Made by a program: the position numbers and the translations under genes. DNA of 64,000 nucleotides from Burkholderiales bacterium (lineage in GTDB: Bacteria > Pseudomonadota > Gammaproteobacteria > Burkholderiales > Nitrosomonadaceae): the NCBI GenBank assembly GCA_024235755.1, contig JACKLV010000011.1, positions 62,001 to 126,000 of the forward strand, given 5' to 3'. Under the pieces are notes generated by a model. The model saw only the letters and a list, made by a program, of their open reading frames with translations, had not been told where the DNA came from and searched no databases. This document shows, piece after piece, positions 18,107 to 27,416 of this stretch (position 1 is its first letter; every line of letters starts with the position of its first letter).

Positions 18107-18998
18107 ATGCGATTGTTCGAAAAAATTGTTTTTATCGATCAACACAGGAAACAGTACGGAGTCGAGCCGATCTGCAGGCAAATTCAGATCGCTCCGTCGA
18201 GTTACTATGAGTACAAAGTGCGAGAACGTGATCCTGGATCCTGACCGGTTACCCGAACGCATCAAACGAGACAAAACGATTGAACGGGAGATACAGCGAG
18301 TATGGAACAGTAACTTTAAAGTCTATGGCGCCAACAAAGTATGGCGGCAGTTGATACGTGAAGGCATTCAAGTTGCCCGCTGTACCGTCGAGCGGTTGAT
18401 GAAGAAGCTTGGAATCAAGGTATCCGACTTGGCAAGAAGTGTTGGACGACGAATGCAGATGATTTGCTTGGCTGGCCAACAGACAAGGTTAATCGGCAAT
18501 TCGTAGCAACGCGCCCTAATCAGCTGTGGGTAGCGGATATTACTTTTGTAGCTACTTTGGACAGGGTTTGTTTATGTGGCTTTCATTATCGATGTTTTTG
18601 CACAATTTATCGTTGGCTGGCGAGTCAGTCGGTCATTATAAACCGACTTGGTGCTCGACGCACTGGAGCAAGCATTGTGGGCACGGCGAGATTTCGAAGG
18701 GCTAATTCACCATAGTGAGGGAGTCAATATTTGTCAATTCGCTGCACGGAACGCTTGGCCGAAGCCAATATTGAAGCTTCTGTTGGCAGTGTCGGTGATT
18801 CTTATGACAGTGCGCTGGCTGAGACGATTAACGGATTATACAAAACAGAAGTCATTCGACATCGCGGTCCTTGGCGCAACATTGATGAAGCGGAATTCGC
18901 CACCTTGGAATGGAGACTGGTTCAACAACCGCCGGTTGTTGAAGCCCATCGGAAATATTCCACCAGCTGAATTTGAAAAGGCTTATTATTGCCAATAG
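18107..18998 (+). pseudogene. IS3-family transposase OrfB, frameshifted
   Basis: The coding remnant starts MRLFEKIVFIDQHRKQYG and runs through CRQIQIAPSSYYEYKVRERDP. A 7-bp duplication (GGATCCT) then shifts the frame. It continues with VYGANKVWRQL and VERLMKKLGI, then after another shift with RPNQLWVADITFVAT (first catalytic Asp) and VAFIIDVFA (second). A stop follows, then LVLDALEQALW, VGSVGDSYDSALAE (catalytic Glu) and FNNRRLLKPIGNIPPAEFE. The DDE core is traceable but at least four lesions prevent translation. Confidence 0.87.
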
Positions 18999-19061
18999 GA
19001 AGAGTCGGCTGTTGTAGTCTGACCCAAACCAAAAAATCTCCGAAAAAACCGGGCCGATTCA
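18107..19061 (+). mobile_element. IS3-family insertion sequence remnant (right part)
   Basis: The right end is recognisable. Reading inward from 19061 the sequence begins TGAATCGGCCCGGTTTTTTC, a typical IS3-family terminal repeat starting with TGA. No matching left repeat and no OrfA reading were found upstream of 18107, so the left end and the first transposase gene are missing. The OrfB region is present but broken. Confidence 0.78.
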
Positions 19062-19482
19062 GAAAATTCTATGATAATAATCTTGGTTGAATCAAACTCC
19101 ATGCTCGGCTCTTAATAAGACAGCAGCGAAAAAAAATTAAAAAGCCATCATAAAACAGTTTTATTTAGCCTTTAGATTTCAGCCGATAAATTCGTTATTG
19201 ATCAGAGTGTATCAAAGGAATGATTAAATATGAATATGATCTTGGGTTGTTTGAGACAAATCTCGCATCCTTTTTATATAGTTTATATATAGAGATGTGA
19301 GTCAGCTTTTACAACTTTCTAGTGTCAGATTGCAAAATAAAACCAACTAATCTGAAAATTGCCTACCTGTTTTTTTTTACAAACATAGTTTTCTGTTAGA
19401 AGGTCAAGCTAGCTGCAGTTAGACACTAAATCCAAGCCATATTCAATCTAATATTTACGATTAATTATAGATTGGAACAAAG
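19062..19482. other. AT-rich gap between IS3 remnant and the G8-domain gene
   Basis: This 421-bp, strongly AT-rich region has no ORF and no recognisable RNA. It contains a TATATA-rich stretch near 19275-19292. The promoter of the G8-domain gene must be here. Confidence 0.45.
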
Positions 19483-21912
19483 ATGATCAAAGTATATAAG
19501 AGAATAATTGCAATAATTTCATTTGCATTGCTTTTGTTTTTTTGCGGTACCTTATTAGCACAAATTTCAACCCCCACAGACAATATCCCTGACTTTGCAG
19601 CAAATCCAACAATCCAAAGCGCCAATAGCGGTGACTGGTTTGACCCTTCCACATGGCAGCAGAATAGGATACCGGGAGTAGACGATGTTGTTATGGTAGC
19701 GAAGGGACATGCTGTCCAGTATAGCGGTATTAATGATGCACCTTTAGCAGTGCTTGGCGTCAAAGGGACGTTGACATTCAATACCGGAATCGATACCAGG
19801 ATTAAAGTCGGCACTATTTTTGTTTACCGTGAAGGCAAGCTTGATATTGGAGCTTTATCAAGTCCTATCGATTCTGATGTAAAAGCAGAGATAATTATTT
19901 CTGATAGACCTTTAGCCACTTTGCAACCAGATCCAATCACTGGCGTTTTCGATCCAAAGCAGTATGGCACCGGGTTAGTGGTGCTTGGTGAAGTTAATAT
20001 GCATGGCAGAGAGATCTCACAGACTTGGTTAAGAGCATCCCAAGAACCTTTATTAGGACAAAACACCCTTACCCTTGAATCAGGCCCTTCGGGCTGGTCA
20101 GTAGGTGACAAATTGGTAATCCCTGACACACGCCAGATTCCTTTAGCCTGGCACAGTTGGCGCGAACCCTTAGTTCCTGTCGAATTGCATTTGGAAGAAG
20201 TAGAGATTGCCGCGATAAACGGCAACACGGTAACACTTACTCAACCAATTCAACATGATCACCTCGCTGGCCGTGATAGTGATGGCGTAATTGTTGGATT
20301 GCCACATATTGGAAATCTAACAAGGAACATCGTTATTCGTTCTGAGAACCCTGATGGTACGCGTGGACACGTAATGTTCACTGAACGTGCAAAGGTTGAT
20401 GTTCAATACGTTGAATTCCGGGACTTAGGCCGTACCAGAGCCGACCCATTGCACAATACCATCCTGGATGAATCAGGTAATGTCGTTGAGATTGGCACAA
20501 ACCAGGTTGGGCGCTATTCGCTACATCTGCACCACCTGATGGGGCCAGAAAATCCTGGCAATACGGGCTACCAATATAAACTTGTTGGTAATTCGTTCAA
20601 CCGTGGCGAGAAATGGGGTGTAGCGATACACGACACGCATTTCGGATTGTTTGACAATAACGTTATGTTTGATTTTCAGGGTTCAAGCCTGATGACTGAA
20701 GATGGGAATGAACGCGAAAACGAGATAATAAACAATTTCGCAGTCAAAGCCGGCACGCCGTTTACTAGCAATCATGAACCTACATACGGCGGCGTAACAG
20801 GGCCCGGAAGAACGCTTAAATTTAAGGACTACGGTTATGAAGGGTCGGCATTCTGGTTTGTCGGTAATGACAACATAGTAACCGGAAACGTTGCAGCAAA
20901 TGCAGCATTTGCCGGTGTGATGTATAACGGCAGACCGTGGGGTTTCGCAAATCCCACGCCTACGGTGCCTAATGTGCGCGGGGCAGATATAAATGACCCA
21001 TCCCAATGGAAAAAATACACACCAAGCGAGTGGGCGCCACCTGTGCGCGTGTCTGCTAATAATGAAGTGTACGCAAGTGCGGCTGGTTTGTGGATTGGGT
21101 TTGCTGGTGTGGTTGGCAAGGTTAGCGATTATACCCTGTGGAATATCAGACAGAACGGCATCTACTCAAAACGTAACGTTTCCGCTGAATATGAAAACAT
21201 AACCATTGTGAGTGATCAGAATAGTTCCAATCTGAATTTTCCCGGAGCATTCAATATCGGCATTGATTTAAACGGCTATAGGTACCAGTCCGGGCATAAC
21301 ATTTTTAGAAATTTCAAGGTTGAAGGTTTTTCTTTAGGCGTAGATTTGCCAACGTTTTTGCAACCTGAAACGCCACAACTTGGTGTAATGCCACCCAATA
21401 TCGTTTTGTTTGAAGACGGGTATCTAAAAAACTTTGTAAATGTGCGCGAACATTCGCCCATAATTGCTCCCAAAAATTCTGTACTTAAAGATGTTGAGTT
21501 TTTGCTTGCCGATGGCCCCGCAATTAGATATTTTTCAGATTATCCAGTAAATATCCTTGCATTTTTGGAGAATTCGTTTAGCGTTACTTCATTACTGAGC
21601 GAATCGCATTTACACATCCAGAATATGAACCGTATCCAGGGTAACGACTTCGAGTTTTTCTACCGCGAACAAGCTCCAGATCATGTCATGACTGATTATG
21701 TTATGGGGCAAGGGGCTGTTAATCCTAACGATAACTGCCCAACATCGGGTTTAACTAATCAGCAGTGCTGGGACACGCACGGCAAGGCGACAATGAGTGT
21801 TATTGCTACATGCACAGACGATTCTGATCAGGCGATAGATGGGTTTATGTGCCCTCTAGAAAATTCTGCATCACTTAATGATCTTCTAAATAAAACTCGT
21901 AAAGATCTATAG
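19483..21912 (+). CDS. Secreted G8-domain, beta-helix protein
   Basis: An 809-residue protein with an N-terminal signal peptide (hydrophobic residues about 8-27, then AQI). A G8-like domain follows (about residues 45-130), recognisable from SGDWFDPSTWQQNRIPG, DDVVMV and a run of short beta segments. The middle of the protein has the irregular, Asn-rich turns of a right-handed parallel beta-helix (VQYVEFRDLGR, HLHHL, IHDTHFGLFDNNVMFD). The C-terminus has four cysteines. G8 domains occur in CEMIP/TMEM2-type hyaluronan-related proteins and in many secreted bacterial proteins; a carbohydrate-binding or -degrading role is plausible but not shown. It is a monocistronic gene next to IS remnants and may have been acquired horizontally. 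Confidence 0.8.
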   Translation: MIKVYKRIIAIISFALLLFFCGTLLAQISTPTDNIPDFAANPTIQSANSGDWFDPSTWQQNRIPGVDDVVMVAKGHAVQYSGINDAPLAVLGVKGTLTFNTGIDTRIKVGTIFVYREGKLDIGALSSPIDSDVKAEIIISDRPLATLQPDPITGVFDPKQYGTGLVVLGEVNMHGREISQTWLRASQEPLLGQNTLTLESGPSGWSVGDKLVIPDTRQIPLAWHSWREPLVPVELHLEEVEIAAINGNTVTLTQPIQHDHLAGRDSDGVIVGLPHIGNLTRNIVIRSENPDGTRGHVMFTERAKVDVQYVEFRDLGRTRADPLHNTILDESGNVVEIGTNQVGRYSLHLHHLMGPENPGNTGYQYKLVGNSFNRGEKWGVAIHDTHFGLFDNNVMFDFQGSSLMTEDGNERENEIINNFAVKAGTPFTSNHEPTYGGVTGPGRTLKFKDYGYEGSAFWFVGNDNIVTGNVAANAAFAGVMYNGRPWGFANPTPTVPNVRGADINDPSQWKKYTPSEWAPPVRVSANNEVYASAAGLWIGFAGVVGKVSDYTLWNIRQNGIYSKRNVSAEYENITIVSDQNSSNLNFPGAFNIGIDLNGYRYQSGHNIFRNFKVEGFSLGVDLPTFLQPETPQLGVMPPNIVLFEDGYLKNFVNVREHSPIIAPKNSVLKDVEFLLADGPAIRYFSDYPVNILAFLENSFSVTSLLSESHLHIQNMNRIQGNDFEFFYREQAPDHVMTDYVMGQGAVNPNDNCPTSGLTNQQCWDTHGKATMSVIATCTDDSDQAIDGFMCPLENSASLNDLLNKTRKDL

Positions 21913-22259
21913 TCAGCTTAATTAATCTTGCGGGACAGTAGTGTCCCGTTAAGAACCAAACAAGGAGGCCCGATTCAACCAACATTTTTACAATAGAATT
22001 TTCCACAACTTATTGAATAATAATTCATAATTAGACAAAAGACCATTGGAACATAATTCTGTCACAAACTTTAAAATTTATTTCGAGACATGAATTTGAG
22101 TCTCTGGCAAATTGTCATCATTCAGGGCGGGTGAGAAGTGGGCCCCAATTTCTGGACAGATGGCTTAGGAGTTATTTTCCCTGCCTCAACCCGCCTTCGG
22201 CAGGCACAAATTTTATCTCATTTCAATTTACGATTTGATCGTCTTAAAACTGTTATTCT
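21913..22259. other. Intergenic region before argA
   Basis: This 347-bp region holds the hairpin at 21931-21948 and a second stem CCTGCC/GGCAGG (22180-22204). A GGCCCCAATTTCTGGACAGA stretch near 22141 resembles an isolated insertion-sequence end. No ORF with support was found. The ribosome site of argA is weak. Confidence 0.4.
21931..21948 (+). terminator. Hairpin after the G8-domain gene
   Basis: CGGGACA and TGTCCCG form a perfect 7-bp GC-rich stem around GTAG, 18 nt after the stop codon. Only TT follows, so it is either a weak intrinsic terminator or a mobile-element remnant. Confidence 0.5.
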
Positions 22260-23582
22260 ATGAAAATTGCTGCAGATTTTGTTGCCTGGTTTCGTTCAGC
22301 CGCCCCTTATATTCATACATTCAGGGGAAAAATATTCGTTATTGGCTTTAGTGGCGAAATGGTCACAGATGACAGTTTTGTCAGTTTCATTCACGATATA
22401 AATTTGCTGGCCAGCCTAGGTATTAAGCTGGTATTGGTGCACGGTGCACGCCCGCAGATTATTCAACGCCTGAACGAGCATCAACTTAACATCAATTCAG
22501 CAATGGGTATTGACATTACTGATACCGCTTCGTTGTCGCTTGTAAAAGAAGCAGTCGGGCGCACGCATCTTGAAATTGAAGCGCTTTTATCCATGGGGTT
22601 ATCGAATTCTCCCATGGCTAATGCGGCCATACAAGTAGCTAGTGGCAACTTCATTACCGCCTGTCCTTTCGGCGTTATTGATGGTGTGGATTTCATGCAT
22701 ACAGGCAAAGTACGTAAAGTCAATATTTCCGCTATTGAAACGCGTTTGAATCAGGGTGATGTGGTATTGATTGCACCACTGGGCTATTCGCCTACAGGCG
22801 AAATTTTTAACCTGACTTTGGAAAATGTTGCCACTGAGGTAGCCAGTGCCTTGCACGTTGAAAAACTAATTTTCTTACTCGATTCTCATGACCACAATGA
22901 AACCGAAAAACCAACACTGCCTCGGGAATTGACCGTCGCACAATGTAAATTAATACTCCAGAATACAGCCGATTTCCCCGAAGAAATTCTAAAATTGCTT
23001 TCATGTGCAATAAAAGCCTGTGAAAAAAATGTAATGCGCACGCATCTGATCAGCCGCCATACTGATGGCGCCATTTTAAAAGAATTATTTACGCATTACG
23101 GCATTGGCTCCATGGTCTCCCGGGAATCGCTTGAATCAATCCGGAAAGCACGTATTGATGATGTTGGCAGCATTTTACAATTGATCGAGCCACTTGAAAC
23201 TGAAGGCATACTGGTCAGAAGGAATCGCGAATTACTGGAAATTGAAATTAACCGTTTCATTGTATTCGAACATGACGGCATGATTATTGGTTGTGCAGCA
23301 CTGTATCCGTTTATCCAAGATCGGATTTGTGAACTAGCATGTTTGGCTGTTCATCCTGCTTATCGTAATATTGGCTATGGCAACCGGCTGTTAAAATCAG
23401 CCGAAGAGATTACTTTTTCACAAGGTCACGACAAGCTGTTTGTATTAACCACACATGCCACACACTGGTTTATCGAACATGGGTTTCAAGAAGGCTCATT
23501 GACTGAACTACCCAAACTCAAACAAGATTTGTATAACTATAAACGTAAATCCAAAGTGTTTATAAAACCACTTAAAGCATAA
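22260..23582 (+). CDS. argA: Amino-acid N-acetyltransferase (N-acetylglutamate synthase)
   Basis: A 440-residue enzyme of classical ArgA layout. The N-terminal amino-acid-kinase-like domain (about 1-290) has VLVHGARPQI and VVLIAPLGYSPTGE. The C-terminal GNAT domain (about 295-440) has CLAVHPAYRNIGYGNRLL for acetyl-CoA binding. It makes N-acetylglutamate, the first step of arginine synthesis, and is usually feedback-inhibited by arginine through the kinase-like domain. The length equals that of other proteobacterial ArgA proteins. The start is ATG at 22260. Confidence 0.95.
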   Translation: MKIAADFVAWFRSAAPYIHTFRGKIFVIGFSGEMVTDDSFVSFIHDINLLASLGIKLVLVHGARPQIIQRLNEHQLNINSAMGIDITDTASLSLVKEAVGRTHLEIEALLSMGLSNSPMANAAIQVASGNFITACPFGVIDGVDFMHTGKVRKVNISAIETRLNQGDVVLIAPLGYSPTGEIFNLTLENVATEVASALHVEKLIFLLDSHDHNETEKPTLPRELTVAQCKLILQNTADFPEEILKLLSCAIKACEKNVMRTHLISRHTDGAILKELFTHYGIGSMVSRESLESIRKARIDDVGSILQLIEPLETEGILVRRNRELLEIEINRFIVFEHDGMIIGCAALYPFIQDRICELACLAVHPAYRNIGYGNRLLKSAEEITFSQGHDKLFVLTTHATHWFIEHGFQEGSLTELPKLKQDLYNYKRKSKVFIKPLKA

Positions 23583-23682
23583 AGACAACAGGGGACAGAA
23601 GCGAACTTGTATCGACATATGTTTACTCAGACTGACCGAATCGCCATAATTGCGATTTTATAATTTCATAAGGTTATAGCAA

Positions 23683-23955
23683 ATGGCAAGAACGATTCAT
23701 TGCATCAAATTAGGACATGAAGCTGAGGGGTTGGATTTTCAACCCTACCCCGGTGAATTAGGCAAACGCATTTTTGAGAACATTTCAAAAGATGCCTGGA
23801 ACGAATGGATCAAACTGCAAACCATGCTAATCAATGAAAATCGCCTCAATCTTTCCGACGGCAAAGCGCGTCAATATCTGGCCGAACAAATGGAAGCTCA
23901 CTTTTTCGGTCAAGGTGCAGAGCAGCCAGAAGGTTACATATCACCAGATCATTAA
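23683..23955 (+). CDS. yggX: Probable Fe(2+)-trafficking / oxidative damage protection protein YggX
   Basis: A 90-residue YggX family member. It starts MARTIHCIKLG, with the conserved Cys7, and continues with LDFQPYPGELGKRIFENISKDAW, LINENRLNLSD and QYLAEQMEAHFF. The family protects Fe-S clusters and limits iron-driven damage; Cys7 is important in studied members. AAGG lies 9 nt before the ATG. It follows argA by 100 nt and precedes the CYTH gene by 37 nt. Confidence 0.95.
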   Translation: MARTIHCIKLGHEAEGLDFQPYPGELGKRIFENISKDAWNEWIKLQTMLINENRLNLSDGKARQYLAEQMEAHFFGQGAEQPEGYISPDH

Positions 23956-23992
23956 AACAATCATACTAATACTCTATCCGTGTGATACTGTC

Positions 23993-24655
23993 GTGCCCAA
24001 AGAAATTGAGTTTAAACTATGTTTTCCACAACAATTTATAACACAGATTAAACAACTGCCGCTTTTAAAAACCTTCAGCATCACGAACCCAGTTCAGCAA
24101 AACCTGTACAGTATTTACTACGATACACCCGATTTTATATTGAAGAAAGAACGTATCGCACTCAGACTGCGCAGAACTGGTGAACGTTGGACTCAGACGA
24201 TTAAGAGTGGCGGTGCAATTCATGACGGTTTGCATCAACATCACGAATTCGAGTATCCGATTCCCGATGGCAGGCTTGATTTTTCACAACTGTCCGATCA
24301 GAAACTCAGGTATTTTTTTTCTGATCAAAAGATTCGTCAGTCGTTACAGCCTATTTTCGCCACTGATTTTGATAGATCAGTTTACCTACTAGAACCCACG
24401 AAAGGCTTCAAACTCGAGTTTTGTATTGATGAAGGCCACATCATTACCAAACAACTCAATGCGGATATTGCAGAGCCAATCTGCGAACTAGAGCTAGAAT
24501 TGAAGTCTGGTAACATCACGCAATTACTTCAATTTTCAGAAACATTACAAAGGGATTGTCCCTGCCAGCTAATTCCGGAAAATAGAAACAAAGCAATGCG
24601 CGGTTACGCCTTGCTTTTGCAGAAACCGGATCCCGAACATCAAAACGGAGAGTAA
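23993..24655 (+). CDS. Stand-alone CYTH-domain protein (triphosphatase-like)
   Basis: A protein of about 220 residues consisting of a CYTH/triphosphate tunnel domain without a CHAD domain. The N-terminal KEIEFKL corresponds to the ExExK metal/phosphate motif, with the first Glu/Ile pattern slightly altered. Basic residues follow in IALRLRRTGERWTQTIKS, and an acidic strand lies in CELELELKSG. Related enzymes hydrolyse inorganic triphosphate or thiamine triphosphate. The start is taken as GTG at 23993, because the only in-frame ATG lies inside yggX and would add an unrelated peptide. No clear ribosome site is seen. Confidence 0.78.
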   Translation: MPKEIEFKLCFPQQFITQIKQLPLLKTFSITNPVQQNLYSIYYDTPDFILKKERIALRLRRTGERWTQTIKSGGAIHDGLHQHHEFEYPIPDGRLDFSQLSDQKLRYFFSDQKIRQSLQPIFATDFDRSVYLLEPTKGFKLEFCIDEGHIITKQLNADIAEPICELELELKSGNITQLLQFSETLQRDCPCQLIPENRNKAMRGYALLLQKPDPEHQNGE

Positions 24656-24681
24656 GGCACATAAATTCCTAGCTCTCCGTT
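24644..24681 (+). repeat. 9-bp inverted repeat across the CYTH stop codon
   Basis: AACGGAGAG (24644-24652) is inverted perfectly at 24673-24681. The left arm overlaps the end of the CYTH coding sequence. With the following terminator it makes two consecutive hairpins. Confidence 0.6.
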
Positions 24682-24691
24682 CATCATCACG

Positions 24692-24739
24692 AATTCCCGT
24701 CTTCAACGATGAAGCAAGCGGGAATTTCATCGTTTTTTT
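24692..24739 (+). terminator. Intrinsic terminator between CYTH gene and fba
   Basis: AATTCCCG (24692-24699) pairs with CGGGAATT (24719-24726), and an inner CTTCA/TGAAG stem lies within. Seven T residues lie at 24733-24739. The T-run is on the plus strand, so it ends the argA-yggX-CYTH transcript. Confidence 0.75.
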
Positions 24740-24759
24740 ATTATAGCTGTCTTTTTGTG

Positions 24760-25824
24760 TTACTTCACAACAGGGTCTAATTCACCTTTTGCATAACGGG
24801 CTGCCATATCATCCAATTGAATCGCCTTGATCCTGCTTGCCTGTCCAGCACAACCAAATGCCTCGAAGCGTGCTTTACAAATCTCCTGGGCTGCAATGGT
24901 CGCTTCCTTTAAAAATTTGCGGGGATCAAAATTGCTTTTATCCTGATCCAGATGGCGGCGAATTGCTCCTGTCATCGCCAAACGAATATCGGTATCAATA
25001 TTGACCTTGCGTACACCATTTTTAATGCCCTCACGGATTTCTTCAACTGGCACGCCGTAAGTTTCTTTGATATCACCACCATATTTACGGATAATCTCCA
25101 ACCATTCTTGCGGGACAGAACTCGAACCATGCATGACCAGATGAGTATTGGGAATACGTTGATGAATTTCTTTGATACGACTGATTGCCAAAATATCACC
25201 CGTTGGTTTACGGGTAAATTTGTAGGCACCATGTGAAGTACCGATTGCAATTGCCAGCGCATCCACACCTGTTTTCTTGACAAAGTCAGCAGCCTCTTCA
25301 GGATCAGTCAATAGTTGATCATGCGAGAGTTTACCTTCAGCGCCATGACCGTCTTCTGCTTCACCCATGCCGGATTCCAAAGAGCCCAGACAACCCAATT
25401 CACCTTCAACGGAAACGCCCACTGAGTGTGCGATGCCTACCACTTCTGCCGTTACATTGACGTTATATTCGTAGGATGCCGGTGTCTTCGCATCGGCTTC
25501 CAGAGAGCCGTCCATCATGACACTTGAAAATCCACTGCGGATTGCATTAACGCAAACGGAAGGAGACGCACCGTGGTCTTGATGCATCACGATTGGAATA
25601 TGCGGATACGCTTCCACTGCCGCCGCAATCAAATGGCGCAAAAAAGGTTCGCCCGCATATTTTCTCGCACCGGCAGAGCCCTGCATGATCACTGGACTAT
25701 CGCATTCATCTGCCGCCTGCATAATGGCATGAATTTGCTCGAGGTTATTTACGTTGAATGCGGGCAATCCATAATCGTTCTCCGCCGCATGATCCAATAG
25801 TTGTCTTAATGATACAAGTGCCAT
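24760..25824 (-). CDS. fba: Fructose-bisphosphate aldolase, class II
   Basis: A 354-residue zinc-dependent aldolase of the Calvin-cycle type (CbbA/Fba). Zinc ligands and signatures are visible: HQDHGASPS, VEGELGCLGS, GTSHGAYKF and VMHGSSSVPQEW, then NGVRKVNIDTD for phosphate binding. It condenses DHAP with GAP (or erythrose-4-P) in CO2 fixation and cleaves FBP in glycolysis. AAGGAGAG lies just before the ATG. It is the last gene of the tkt-gap-pgk-pyk-fba series. Confidence 0.96.
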   Translation of the reverse strand: MALVSLRQLLDHAAENDYGLPAFNVNNLEQIHAIMQAADECDSPVIMQGSAGARKYAGEPFLRHLIAAAVEAYPHIPIVMHQDHGASPSVCVNAIRSGFSSVMMDGSLEADAKTPASYEYNVNVTAEVVGIAHSVGVSVEGELGCLGSLESGMGEAEDGHGAEGKLSHDQLLTDPEEAADFVKKTGVDALAIAIGTSHGAYKFTRKPTGDILAISRIKEIHQRIPNTHLVMHGSSSVPQEWLEIIRKYGGDIKETYGVPVEEIREGIKNGVRKVNIDTDIRLAMTGAIRRHLDQDKSNFDPRKFLKEATIAAQEICKARFEAFGCAGQASRIKAIQLDDMAARYAKGELDPVVK

Positions 25825-25933
25825 TTATCTCTCCTTCACAAGATTTAAAGATATGTTAATGATTCAATCTGTATATTAATTTTTAATATTTTGCATTCGA
25901 CAAAACTGTCCGGCATGCATAAAAATCCCGCCA

Positions 25934-27397
25934 CTATGCATTCTCCATGATCGTGTCTTCTTCTTTTATTATACTTTCACCTACTTTTATTATTTTCATC
26001 GTATTGGTGCCCCCTGCTTTACCGATAGGCTCGCCAATCGTCATAACCATAATATCCCCATTACGCACGATACCTCTATTAAACAGCTCCTTTTCCGCAA
26101 GCTCGAGAATCAATTCAGGATCATTAAGTCCTTCACCAAACTCGACTGGATAAACGCCTCTGAATAATGTTACCTTCCGGCGCGTGCTTTCATGTGGACT
26201 CAACGCGACGATGGGCACCTTGGAGCTTCTTCTGGACATGAGCAAGGCAGTTTCACCGCTTTGAGTCAATGCAGCGATGGCTCTAATTTTCAATCCAGTT
26301 GCAGTAAACATCGTTGCTCTGGCAATTGCTTCTTCAATCGAAGAAGGCGGCTTGACTGGCTGACGCCTATCAATATTCACAAGGTATTCTTTTTCCGCTT
26401 CTTGGCATACCCGTGCCATTGCCGCTACTGATTCTATAGGATATTCTCCCGCAGCCGATTCAGCCGACAACATTACCGCATCCGTCCCATCCAATACTGC
26501 ATTTGCCACATCAGAAACTTCCGCGCGTGTTGGAATCGGGCTGGTTATCATTGACTCCATCATTTGTGTTGCCGTTACAACCACTTTATTATTACCACGA
26601 GCCGCACGGATCATTTTCTTTTGAAGTGCAGGTACAGCAGCATCCCCGACTTCGACTGCAAGATCACCTCTTGCAACCATAATCGCATCAGATGCATCTA
26701 TGATGTCATCTAAAGCCAAAATCGCTTCTGAACGCTCTATTTTCGCCATGATCAAGCTTTTTCCACCCGCTGCAACCATTATCTCACGGGCATTTCTGAT
26801 ATCATCGCCTGAACGAACAAAGGAAACCGCCAGATAATCGGCATTCATTTCGGCGGCTACTTTAATGTCCTCCAGATCCTTGGTCGTCAACGCAGGTGCG
26901 CCCAGCCCTCCACCCTTGCGGTTGATTCCTTTATTATTGGACAGCACACCACCTTGTTCAACTACGCAAAAAATCTGATCATCCTTGACTTTGGCCACAT
27001 TCAGAACGATGCGCCCATCATCCAGCAACAATGTTGCGCCAGCTTCTAAATCATTAGGTAATTCCTTATAATCTAAACCGACTCTTTCTTGATTACCCAG
27101 AATGCACGAAGCATCCAATATAAACGGATCGCCGACTTTCAGTTTAATTCTGCTCTGCTCAAATTGACCAATACGTATTTTTGGACCTTGCAAATCAGCC
27201 AACACACCTACCGTTCTGCCCAAAGAATGAGCGATTGAACGCGTCATTTCTGCATGTTTCAGATGTTGATCACGCGTTCCATGTGAAAAATTGATCCGAA
27301 CCACATCCACACCAGCTTGTATCATGCGCTCAAGTACTTTCGGATTTGCACAGCTTGCAGGACCAAGGGTAGCAACAATTTTTGTTCTGCGGATCAT
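25934..27397 (-). CDS. pyk: Pyruvate kinase
   Basis: A 487-residue pyruvate kinase. It begins with RTKIVATLGPAS and has RINFSHG, the active-site signature IMAKIERSEA, MVARGDLAVEVG, and TATQMMESMI. It converts PEP and ADP to pyruvate and ATP. It starts at ATG 27397, 19 nt after the pgk stop, without a good ribosome site, suggesting translational coupling with pgk. In an autotroph it drains fixed carbon toward pyruvate and acetyl-CoA. Confidence 0.96.
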   Translation of the reverse strand: MIRRTKIVATLGPASCANPKVLERMIQAGVDVVRINFSHGTRDQHLKHAEMTRSIAHSLGRTVGVLADLQGPKIRIGQFEQSRIKLKVGDPFILDASCILGNQERVGLDYKELPNDLEAGATLLLDDGRIVLNVAKVKDDQIFCVVEQGGVLSNNKGINRKGGGLGAPALTTKDLEDIKVAAEMNADYLAVSFVRSGDDIRNAREIMVAAGGKSLIMAKIERSEAILALDDIIDASDAIMVARGDLAVEVGDAAVPALQKKMIRAARGNNKVVVTATQMMESMITSPIPTRAEVSDVANAVLDGTDAVMLSAESAAGEYPIESVAAMARVCQEAEKEYLVNIDRRQPVKPPSSIEEAIARATMFTATGLKIRAIAALTQSGETALLMSRRSSKVPIVALSPHESTRRKVTLFRGVYPVEFGEGLNDPELILELAEKELFNRGIVRNGDIMVMTIGEPIGKAGGTNTMKIIKVGESIIKEEDTIMENA

Positions 27398-27416
27398 TAC
27401 ACTATTTTTTTAAAAA

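Noticed and set aside
22141..22170. A complete insertion sequence before argA
   Set aside because: Only a short stretch resembles an IS end; no transposase remnant or second end is present.
23834..23992. In-frame N-terminal extension of the CYTH protein starting inside yggX
   Set aside because: The extension is the yggX sequence read in another frame; the conserved CYTH domain begins right after the GTG at 23993.
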